Source of the DNA: an uncultured Collinsella sp. | Lineage (GTDB): Bacteria; Actinomycetota; Coriobacteriia; Coriobacteriales; Coriobacteriaceae | NCBI GenBank assembly: GCA_902478885.1 | Contig: CABSMS010000024.1 | Location: 1 to 23,525, forward strand | Length of the DNA: 23,525 nt | Direction of reading: 5' to 3' | Program-made: the position numbers and the translations under genes | The notes under the pieces: generated by a model | What the model saw: only the letters and a program-made list of their open reading frames with translations | What the model was told of the DNA's origin: nothing | The model's database searches: none | Shown: one piece after another, positions 17,056 to 23,525 of the stretch | How positions within the stretch are numbered: the stretch's first letter is position 1 | Layout: every line of letters starts with the position of its first letter

Positions 17056-18075
17056 CTATCCCAACTGGAAGAACAGAGCAAGGCCAACGGCACCAAAGGC
17101 AGCAGCGATAATCCAAAAACGGATGACGACCTTGGTCTCGGCCCAGCCCTTCTTTTCGAAATGATGATGGATGGGCGCCATAAGGAAGACGCGCTTGTGC
17201 GTAAAGTGGAAGTAGACAACCTGAATCATGACCGACAGGGTCTCAACGATAAACAGGCCGCCGATGATGAGGGAGACGACCTCGGTGTTGGTCATGATGG
17301 ACGTGCAGGCAAACGCGGCGCCCAGGGCAAGCGAGCCGGTATCGCCCATAAAGATGCTCGCCGGATAGCAGTTGAACCACAGAAAGCCCAAGCAGGCACC
17401 GGCACACGCGGTGCAGAAGATGGACAGGTTCACGTCTCCGTGCAAAAACGCCATGGCAGCCATGGCGAGCATGGCAATCATGGAGGTGCCGCCAGCAAGA
17501 CCGTCAAGGCCATCGGTCAGGTTCACGGCATTAGAAAGACCGGCGATCATCAGCCAGCAAAAGACAATGTAGAGCCACGGGAACGAAAGGCCGCAGATGG
17601 TGGTCGAAAGCACGCCAAGGTCAATCGTCAGGCCGCCGGGAAAACGAATCTCGGGGGCGACGCCGCACCAGTTGACGGCAAGTACCGTAAAGGTGACACA
17701 GATAATGGTTAGGCCGATCATCTTGGCATGAGGCGTCAGACCGAGCGAGCGCCCATGCGTAACGGAGGTCAGGTCGTCGATCAGGCCCAGCACGCCGGTC
17801 GCCAGCGTGGCGAGCAGCACGAGCACGAGCTCGGTGGTGAGCTTGCCCATCAGCAGGCAGGTCAGCGAAATCGCGACGAGAATGACAACGCCACCCATGG
17901 TGGGCGTTCCCTGCTTAACCAAATGACGCTTGGGGCCGTCGGCACGAACCTGCTGGCCGATACCCTCGACCTTAAGTAGCTTGATCCACCACGGCATGAG
18001 CAGCAGCGCAATGGCAGCGGCGATGCCAAGCCCCAAAAAAGCCTGATACGTTGGATACGAGGGATTGCCGAACAT
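17056..18075 (-). CDS. mraY: MraY, phospho-MurNAc-pentapeptide transferase
   Basis: MraY is an integral membrane enzyme that moves phospho-MurNAc-pentapeptide onto undecaprenyl phosphate to form lipid I. The protein has 339 residues with about ten hydrophobic segments. Signatures are DGPKRHLVKQGTPTMGG (46-62), the Asp pair LIDDL (98-102), NAVNLTDGLDGLA (182-194), FMGDTGSLALG (242-252) and the His-rich loop APIHHHFEKKGWAET (300-314). The start ATG lies 3 bases after the murF stop without a strong Shine-Dalgarno, so ribosomes probably re-initiate from murF. Confidence 0.98.
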   Translation of the reverse strand: MFGNPSYPTYQAFLGLGIAAAIALLLMPWWIKLLKVEGIGQQVRADGPKRHLVKQGTPTMGGVVILVAISLTCLLMGKLTTELVLVLLATLATGVLGLIDDLTSVTHGRSLGLTPHAKMIGLTIICVTFTVLAVNWCGVAPEIRFPGGLTIDLGVLSTTICGLSFPWLYIVFCWLMIAGLSNAVNLTDGLDGLAGGTSMIAMLAMAAMAFLHGDVNLSIFCTACAGACLGFLWFNCYPASIFMGDTGSLALGAAFACTSIMTNTEVVSLIIGGLFIVETLSVMIQVVYFHFTHKRVFLMAPIHHHFEKKGWAETKVVIRFWIIAAAFGAVGLALFFQLG

Positions 18076-18078
18076 GGG

Positions 18079-19503
18079 CTAGCACACACCTTCCACAAAG
18101 CGGTCGAGCTCAACAAAGCGGGAACCCTTGACCAGTACAACATCATGTTTTTCAAGCGCGCCGCCCATGCGGTCGAGCACCTGCTGATAATCGGAGAACA
18201 CCTGGATGCGGTCTTCGTCCATGCCCATCATGCGCGCGGCATCGGCCATAAGCTGGGCCAGCTCACCACCCACGCACGCCAGCATGTCGAGCTTCTTGGC
18301 GGCGGCATAGGCGCCCACGAGCTCATGCATGCGAGGAGCCTCATCGCCCATCTCGCCCATCTCGCCCAGGATCGCCATGCGAGACCCCGTGCACGAAAGC
18401 GAGCACAGCAGATCGAGACCAGCAGCCATGGATTCGGCGCTGGCGTTATAGGAATCGTCGATGACGCGGGCACCGCTCTTGGCGCGCTTGATCTCCTGGC
18501 GGTGCCCGGTGATCGTGAGGCCCCTAAAGGCAGCATCGATCTGCTCGGGCGTCACGCCCAGGCGATAGGCAACTGCGGCGGCCTTAACGGCATTTGGGAC
18601 GGACTGCACGCCGGGGATGGCAAGCATGGTATCGGTCGTCTCACCCTGGCCAAAATCGAGCGTAAAGACCGGACGGCCCTCGTCATCAACACGAATGTCG
18701 CGGGCACGGACCTCATCATCGTCCGAGACGCCGGCCAGCATCACATCGATACCAGCAGGCTGGGCGAACGTATCGCGAATGAACGGCGTAAAGTCGTCCT
18801 CACCGCCCAAAACCAGCAGCGGCAAGAAGTCGCCGGCGGCGCACATACCCTGGACAATCTCGGCCTTAGCGCGGGCGATGTTCTCGCGGCTGCCCAAAAT
18901 GCCGATGTGAGAGGTACCAATCTTGCTCACGATGGCAAGGTTGGGATTGGCGGACTGGGACAGGCGCTCAATCTCGTGGAAATGGTTCATGCCCATCTCG
19001 AGCACCAGGACCTCGGTATCGGCCGGAGCGGAAAGCACCGTGAGCGGCATGCCGATCAGGTTATTGAAATTGCCCTTGGTGGCCCAGACACGATAGCGCT
19101 TGGCGAGCACAGCGGCGAGCACGTCCTTGGTCGTCGTCTTGCCGATGGAACCGGTAATGCCAACGACCAGGCAGCCAAGCTCCAGGCGATACGCGTGCGC
19201 CAAACGCAGCAGAAACTCCTCGGGATCATCGGTCAGCAGGATGGCGCATCCTTTGTCCTGAGCCAGCGAGACCAGCTCGGCCTCGGGCTCACGCGTCATC
19301 ACGACGGCGCCGGCACCCGACTGGACGGCACGGGAAGCAAAATCATTGCCGTCGACGTTTTCACCGGGAAAGGCGACGAAAATCGTCCCTTCCTCGACCT
19401 GGCGCGAGTCGATAACGCACCCGCGGCATACCCGATCGGCTTCTCCCGTCACGGTTCGGGCCCCTGTTGCGGCCGCGAGGTTGTTGACGGCGATCTCTAT
19501 CAT
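18079..19503 (-). CDS. murF: MurF, UDP-MurNAc-tripeptide--D-Ala-D-Ala ligase
   Basis: MurF is the ligase that adds D-alanyl-D-alanine to complete the pentapeptide precursor. The protein has 474 residues. The N-terminal substrate domain contains CVIDSRQVEEGTIFVAFPGE followed by NVDGNDF (29-55), characteristic of MurE/MurF. The ATP loop is GITGSIGKTTT (115-125). MurF-type sequences include NFNNLIGMPLTVL, EMGMNHFHEIERL and RVIDDSYNASAESM, which favour MurF over MurE. The ATG at 19503 has GGGAG about six bases upstream. A 126-base gap separates it from ftsI, where murE is commonly found in other bacteria; murE is not present. Confidence 0.97.
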   Translation of the reverse strand: MIEIAVNNLAAATGARTVTGEADRVCRGCVIDSRQVEEGTIFVAFPGENVDGNDFASRAVQSGAGAVVMTREPEAELVSLAQDKGCAILLTDDPEEFLLRLAHAYRLELGCLVVGITGSIGKTTTKDVLAAVLAKRYRVWATKGNFNNLIGMPLTVLSAPADTEVLVLEMGMNHFHEIERLSQSANPNLAIVSKIGTSHIGILGSRENIARAKAEIVQGMCAAGDFLPLLVLGGEDDFTPFIRDTFAQPAGIDVMLAGVSDDDEVRARDIRVDDEGRPVFTLDFGQGETTDTMLAIPGVQSVPNAVKAAAVAYRLGVTPEQIDAAFRGLTITGHRQEIKRAKSGARVIDDSYNASAESMAAGLDLLCSLSCTGSRMAILGEMGEMGDEAPRMHELVGAYAAAKKLDMLACVGGELAQLMADAARMMGMDEDRIQVFSDYQQVLDRMGGALEKHDVVLVKGSRFVELDRFVEGVC

Positions 19504-19629
19504 TGCAGCTCCCCTGTAAACCTAATAATGCTATCGGCGTATTGTATCCCAGCGCCGCACATGCGTGGTGCAGGGCATGTGAACACCCTCATATGGGACA
19601 ACAAACCACGCCCCAAAGATTGTAACCCC
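19504..19629 (-). promoter_or_regulatory. ftsI-murF intergenic region with hairpin and possible promoter
   Basis: This 126-base gap contains the perfect 7-bp inverted repeat CACATGC (19558-19564) and GCATGTG (19575-19581) with a 10-base loop. It also has a -10-like TACAAT on the minus strand (19546-19541), 35 bases or so before the murF ATG, with no convincing -35. No U tract follows the hairpin. It could be an internal promoter or a weak attenuator. I see no coding sequence. Confidence 0.3.
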
Positions 19630-21495
19630 CTACCTCGTGTGCGGGATACCCAGCACGTCGAGCGCGTTGGCCATAATGGACTGGAACGGCACCGCAGCGG
19701 CATCTGAGCCGCTCGGCGTTCCGTCGAGCGTGATATAGCACAGCACCTTGGGCGATTGTGCCGGTGCAAAGCCCATAAAGGACGACATGTAGTTCTCCTT
19801 GAGGTAGCCGCCGTTCTCGTCGGCACGTTCGGCCGTACCGGTCTTACCCGCTACGTCATAGCCGTCAACCGCGCCGCCAACGCCCGTTCCCTCGGACACG
19901 ACCGTCTGCATGCACGATGTCACCTGGGATGCAGCATCCTCCGAAATCGCGCGCTCGCCTTCGCCCCAGTCCTTCTCGTCGCCTTTGCTGGACTTATAGA
20001 AGTGCGGTGTCATCATCACGCCGCCGTTGGCGATGCCGCCCACGGCACGTGCGATCTCAATCGGCGAGACAGACAGTGCCTGTCCAAAGCTCATCGAGCC
20101 CAGCGTGGCGCCGTCATACCGGTCACGCTCCTTGACGATACCCAGGCTCTCGCCCGGAAAATCGACACCGGAGCTGTGACCGATGCCCCACTTGTCCACA
20201 TAGGTGGCAAAGTCGTCGGCACCGATCTTGCGCCCCACCAGGACAAAGCCCACGTTGGACGAACGGCGCATCATCTCGCGCACATCCATGGTCATGGCGT
20301 AGTCGCGCTTGTCGGCATCGGTGACGGTATCGTCGCCCACCTTGATGCTCGCCGGCACCTCAAACGACGTACTCGATCGCACGACACCCAAGTCGAAGCC
20401 GGCGCCCGCCACGAGCGTCTTAAAGACCGAGCCGGGCTCGTAGGCGTCAGTGACCAGGCGCAGGTTCATATCCTCGGTCTTGGCGTTCTCCAGATCGGTC
20501 TGGTCGTAGGTCGGGTACGAGCAGGCTGCGAGAATTTCACCGGTCGTGGGGTCGGTGACCAAAGCCGAGCCGTTCTTGGCCTTTGTCTTCTCGACAGCCT
20601 CTGCCAGAGCATCCTCAGCCGCTCGCTGGATATTGACGTCGAGCGTCGTCACGATATCAACGCCGTCGACCGCCGCCACCTTTTTATAGGCACCGCCGGC
20701 GATATAGCTGCCGTCCCTCGCGCGCTCGCGTACGAGAGAACCGTTCGTGCCGGTCAGAAGCTTGTTGTATTGCTTTTCGAGACCCGTCAAGCCGTCGTTG
20801 TCTACATTCACTACACCCAGCACCTGCGATGCCAGATTGCCGTATGGATATACGCGCTTCATGGCCTGCTCAAAAAGCACGCCGGGCAGGTTCTTCTTCT
20901 CCAGCGCCGCAGCATCGTCTTCGTCCACCTGGCGCTTGATATACACCCAGGTGCCATCGGACTCGACGAGCTTGCGGCAGGTCTTTTTATCGATTCCAGT
21001 TGCCTTGACCAGCGCCGACACCGTCTTGTCGACATCCTCGACAAGCTGCGGGTTCACGGCGATGTTGCGACATTCGACCGACGACGCCAGCACGTTACCG
21101 TTGCGGTCGTAGATGGTGCCGCGTTTGGCATAGAGGGTCTGCGCAAGCAGGCGGCGCGCATCGGCACGCTCGCGCAGCTTATCGGCTTCGACAATTTGAT
21201 AGTCGGCAAGACGAAAGACGCCCAAGCCCAAGCCAAGCCCAATGAAGCCCATGACGGCTTTGCGGCGAGGCAGAGGCGTGCCTGTGAGCCATTCGGTCGA
21301 CGAACTCTTGCGCGACCTGGTGTTATGCACTTGAGGGCCGCCCGAGCCGCGAAGTCGCGACGCCGGGTCGTTGCCACGGGACTGCCCGGCGTTGTAAGAT
21401 TGCCGACCCGTTCCTTGATAACCAGAACGTCCCCGCGACGAGGGACGTCCAGAACCGCGGCCCCCATCGGAACCGCGGCGATAGTCATTTGTCAT
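19630..21495 (-). CDS. ftsI: Division-specific class B penicillin-binding protein (FtsI/PBP2)
   Basis: This is the septal transpeptidase that crosslinks glycan strands made by FtsW. The protein has 621 residues. A Gly/Arg/Ser-rich cytoplasmic region covers 1-78, a single membrane helix about 80-97, and the pedestal domain about 115-290 (RGTIYDRNGNVLASS at 125-139). The transpeptidase domain has the catalytic SxxK at S356-K359 (EPGSVFKT), SxN as SSN (412-414) and KTGT (551-554). There is no C-terminal PASTA domain. The ATG at 21495 lies 17 bases after the ftsL-like gene. Its place between that gene and murF supports FtsI rather than an elongation PBP. Confidence 0.96.
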   Translation of the reverse strand: MTNDYRRGSDGGRGSGRPSSRGRSGYQGTGRQSYNAGQSRGNDPASRLRGSGGPQVHNTRSRKSSSTEWLTGTPLPRRKAVMGFIGLGLGLGVFRLADYQIVEADKLRERADARRLLAQTLYAKRGTIYDRNGNVLASSVECRNIAVNPQLVEDVDKTVSALVKATGIDKKTCRKLVESDGTWVYIKRQVDEDDAAALEKKNLPGVLFEQAMKRVYPYGNLASQVLGVVNVDNDGLTGLEKQYNKLLTGTNGSLVRERARDGSYIAGGAYKKVAAVDGVDIVTTLDVNIQRAAEDALAEAVEKTKAKNGSALVTDPTTGEILAACSYPTYDQTDLENAKTEDMNLRLVTDAYEPGSVFKTLVAGAGFDLGVVRSSTSFEVPASIKVGDDTVTDADKRDYAMTMDVREMMRRSSNVGFVLVGRKIGADDFATYVDKWGIGHSSGVDFPGESLGIVKERDRYDGATLGSMSFGQALSVSPIEIARAVGGIANGGVMMTPHFYKSSKGDEKDWGEGERAISEDAASQVTSCMQTVVSEGTGVGGAVDGYDVAGKTGTAERADENGGYLKENYMSSFMGFAPAQSPKVLCYITLDGTPSGSDAAAVPFQSIMANALDVLGIPHTR

Positions 21496-21512
21496 ACTCA
21501 GCTACCGTCTTG

Positions 21513-21983
21513 CTACTGAGCGGTCGCGGTCGCGTTGGCGCCCGCGGCTGCATCCTGCGAAAAGTCAAGTGTAACGCTCTCGCTGGGCTCCACCATGCCA
21601 TAAGCGCCCGCAAGGTCGCGAATGCGCGTGTCGGCGCCATAGACCGAATGCATGACCTCCAGGTCGGAGCTCTCATCGGTCGCCTTTTCGAGCGTGCTGG
21701 TAAGCTCGGCGTTGCTGTTGAGCACCTGGGCCGTAACGCCGGCGAGCGCCACGCGGGCGACGCCGATCGTCATGAAGATAGCCGCAATGATGCAAAACGT
21801 TTTAAGAACGCTCATGAAAACCGGGCTTACCGCCTGGTTTGCCTGACGGCCCGCGCCCGTGTAGACATCAAAGCGCGGCGTGCGCTGCTCACGGGGAGCA
21901 ACGGGGGCCTGCGGCGTCTCACGATAGGCGGGCATGGCGTTCATATCATAGGCGAGTGCTGCGCTTGAAGTGTTGTAGCCCAT
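21513..21983 (-). CDS. ftsL: FtsL-like small bitopic division protein
   Basis: This is a 156-residue protein with a Pro/Tyr-containing cytoplasmic N-terminus (1-55), one membrane helix at about 58-82, a short coiled coil (about 84-112), and then a motif IRDLAGAYGMVEPSES (121-136). That motif resembles the FtsL/septum initiator ending (A..LGM..P). An Ala/Thr-rich tail follows. The position between rsmH and ftsI is the standard ftsL locus. FtsL sequences diverge quickly, so the call rests on architecture, that short motif and context. GGAGG lies about 10 bases before the ATG. Expected role: activation of FtsWI together with FtsQ. Confidence 0.83.
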   Translation of the reverse strand: MGYNTSSAALAYDMNAMPAYRETPQAPVAPREQRTPRFDVYTGAGRQANQAVSPVFMSVLKTFCIIAAIFMTIGVARVALAGVTAQVLNSNAELTSTLEKATDESSDLEVMHSVYGADTRIRDLAGAYGMVEPSESVTLDFSQDAAAGANATATAQ

Positions 21984-22073
21984 GATATGCCGCCTCCCAT
22001 CCCGAGTACGTTGGTAGTGTGTTTAAGCTTCGTTTATGGTGCGAGCGGGAGGTCCAATATCGCGCGGTCGCGC

Positions 22074-23039
22074 CTACAGACGCTGCGCCACGCGGATTTT
22101 GGCTGATCTCGCCCGAGGGTTGCGCTCAACCTCATCAGGCTGGGCAACCAAGGGTTTGCGGGTGATGACCTTGAGTATCGGCACGTTGCCGCACACGCAC
22201 ACCGGAATCTCCGGCGGACACGTGCACCCCTGGCTCATCTCCTTAAAGTGGTTCTTTACGATACGGTCCTCGAGCGAGTGATACGAGATGACGCAGATAC
22301 GTCCGCCCGGGTTGAGCCACCTGGTGGCGGCATCAAGCCCTCGTTCGAGCACATCGAGCTCGTGATTGACCTCGATGCGAATGGCCTGGAAACTTTTCTT
22401 GGCCGGGTGTCCGCCATGCCGACGAGCGGCAGCTGGGATACCCGCCTTGATGATCTCGACAAATTGGCCGGTGGTTTCGATCGGTTCTTGCTCGCGGCGG
22501 CGCACGATCTCGCGCGCGATCTGCGAGGCGAACTTCTCTTCGCCGTAGACGCGTAGAATCCGGGCGAGGTCGTGTTCGTTATAGGTGTTGATGACCTCAG
22601 CTGCGTTTAAGGTGTTATTGCCCGGATCCATCCGCATGTCCAATGGGGCGTCCTCGTTATACGAAAAGCCCCTGCCAGGGATATCGAGTTGCGGCGACGA
22701 AACGCCCAAATCGAACAGGAAGCCATCGACCCCGGGCACCTCGGCCGAGCAAAGCAGCTCGTCCAAGTCGCCGAAGTTGCCCTTCAGCAGCTGGTGCGGA
22801 ACGCCGGGAACCTCGCGGTCCAGACGGGCGCCAGCGGCCTCGAGGGCCATGTCGTCCTGATCGACGCCGAGCAAAAGGCCGGTCTCCCCCACCTGCGCGG
22901 CCATCTTTACCGAATGGCCGGCACCGCCAAGGGTGCAATCGCAGACAACGGAGCCGCTCTTTAGCCGCAGCGACTCAAGCACTTCGCCGAGCATGACAGG
23001 TTCATGCCGATATTCTTGTGTCAAGATCCCACGCTCCAT
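22074..23039 (-). CDS. rsmH: RsmH (MraW), 16S rRNA C1402 N4-methyltransferase
   Basis: RsmH is an S-adenosylmethionine-dependent enzyme that methylates N4 of C1402 in the 16S rRNA P-site. The protein has 321 residues. Signature elements are the N-terminal EYRHEPVMLGEVLE, SAM-binding DCTLGGAGHS, FLFDLGVSSPQLD, GFSYNEDAPLDMRMD, KKSFQAIRIEVNHEL, ISYHSLEDRIVKNHF and the Cys cluster CTCPPEIPVCVCG. The ATG at 23039 is 20 bases after the mraZ stop with a weak Shine-Dalgarno. A TTG seven codons... rather six codons downstream has GGAG upstream and is an alternative start that keeps the catalytic domain. Order mraZ-rsmH-ftsL-ftsI is canonical. Confidence 0.97.
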   Translation of the reverse strand: MERGILTQEYRHEPVMLGEVLESLRLKSGSVVCDCTLGGAGHSVKMAAQVGETGLLLGVDQDDMALEAAGARLDREVPGVPHQLLKGNFGDLDELLCSAEVPGVDGFLFDLGVSSPQLDIPGRGFSYNEDAPLDMRMDPGNNTLNAAEVINTYNEHDLARILRVYGEEKFASQIAREIVRRREQEPIETTGQFVEIIKAGIPAAARRHGGHPAKKSFQAIRIEVNHELDVLERGLDAATRWLNPGGRICVISYHSLEDRIVKNHFKEMSQGCTCPPEIPVCVCGNVPILKVITRKPLVAQPDEVERNPRARSAKIRVAQRL

Positions 23040-23059
23040 CCGTTACCCGTGCCTTGCCC

Positions 23060-23481
23060 TTACGAGAAGAAGAGGTCCAGCAGGGCCTCATCGTCATCGT
23101 CCTCATCGGCCGCGGCGCGATCCCAAACCTCAAGGTGGTCGTAGTTGCCCACAACCGTGACCTCGCGGTCAAGGTTCGCCTGCTTGCGGAGAGACTCGGA
23201 AAGACCGATACGACCGGCGCTGTCCACGTCCATCGACGTGGTGCGCTTGTTGATCGCCCTCATGAGCTTCTGGTCATTAATGTCACGCGGGTTAAAACCC
23301 TCGTGGCCCTCACGACCCGCGAAGAGTCCTTCGACCCACTTATCGAAGGCCTCGGCAGAGAACACGTACAGAGCATCGACATCCAGGGCTTTGAACACGC
23401 GAACGTGCTCTCCAAGCTCCTCGCGAAGGGGTGCAGGCAGGGACAGACGACCTTTTGCATCGAGATTGCGCTCGTATGCAC
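23060..23481 (-). CDS. mraZ: Transcriptional regulator MraZ, 5' end missing
   Basis: MraZ is the DNA-binding protein that represses or modulates the dcw operon in bacteria where it has been studied. The visible 139 residues begin AYERNLDAKGRLSLPAPL. The two SpoVT-AbrB-like halves each carry the DxxxR motif: DAKGR near the start and DSAGR in SMDVDSAGRIGLSESLRKQA. Only about 6-8 N-terminal residues are missing, lost because the contig runs into adapter at 23482. The C-terminus ends with an acidic stretch ADEDDDDEALLDLFFS. The mraZ promoter and its TGGG-type operator repeats, if present, lie outside the window. Confidence 0.95.
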
Positions 23482-23525
23482 CTGTCTCTTATACACATCT
23501 CCGAGCCCACGAGACTAGCGCTCAT
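23482..23525. other. Nextera adapter plus index bases (assembly artefact), right end
   Basis: Positions 23482-23515 are the reverse complement of the Nextera read-2 adapter: Tn5 mosaic end CTGTCTCTTATACACATCT followed by CCGAGCCCACGAGAC. The next eight bases TAGCGCTC (23516-23523) sit where the i7 index belongs, and the final AT is how the P7 sequence continues. From memory TAGCGCTC is the Nextera XT N723 index. Genomic sequence ends at 23481, inside mraZ. Confidence 0.98.

Noticed and set aside
15961..17712. 583-codon plus-strand open frame opposite murD and mraY
   Set aside because: It lies antisense to two genes with clear family motifs; long antisense frames are expected from GC-rich codon bias, and the translation shows no recognisable domain.
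18145..19707. 520-codon plus-strand open frame opposite murF
   Set aside because: Shadow of murF; no motif or context supports it.
19756..21519. 587-codon plus-strand open frame opposite ftsI
   Set aside because: Shadow of ftsI with His/Arg/Val-rich low-information sequence and no supporting ribosome site or motif.

Overview
The window is a division and cell wall (dcw) cluster read entirely on the minus strand, from mraZ at the right end to divIVA at the left. It looks like a GC-rich actinomycetote. The downstream set ftsZ, pgeF, yggS, sepF, yggT, divIVA, the absence of ftsA, and long disordered tails on the division proteins fit Actinomycetota. The murC-murB-ftsQ order and the missing murE lead me to favour a Coriobacteriia member such as Collinsella; that placement is from general recollection, not a search.

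Layout in transcription order (right to left). First come mraZ (5' end missing), rsmH, an ftsL-like gene, ftsI/pbpB, murF, mraY, murD, ftsW, murG, murC, murB and ftsQ (23481 to 9359), mostly with tiny gaps or overlaps. Then ftsZ (9159-8005), preceded by a 199-bp AT-richer leader and followed by a strong intrinsic terminator (7978-7946). A second unit follows: pgeF, pstS, pstC, pstA, pstB, phoU (7794-2558), closed by a weaker hairpin terminator (2520-2489). The last unit is yggS, sepF, yggT and a 3'-truncated divIVA (2438-38).

The genes make lipid II (MurB, C, D, F, MraY, MurG), polymerise and crosslink it at the septum (FtsW, FtsI), and build the division ring (FtsZ with SepF as likely membrane anchor, FtsQ, FtsL). 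DivIVA and YggT follow as pole/septum-associated factors. Between the two halves of this set sits a complete high-affinity phosphate uptake operon with its PhoU regulator, joined to pgeF by an ATGA overlap and preceded by a Pho-box-like direct repeat. This insertion is the main biological point of interest.

Both ends of the contig are not genomic. Positions 1-37 and 23482-23525 are Illumina Nextera adapter sequence (Tn5 mosaic end plus read-2 adapter, with index bases on the right). They form a perfect 37-bp inverted repeat that could be mistaken for transposon ends, and they truncate divIVA and mraZ. I see no rRNA, tRNA, CRISPR array or genuine mobile element. No stretch over 300 bases lacks a gene.
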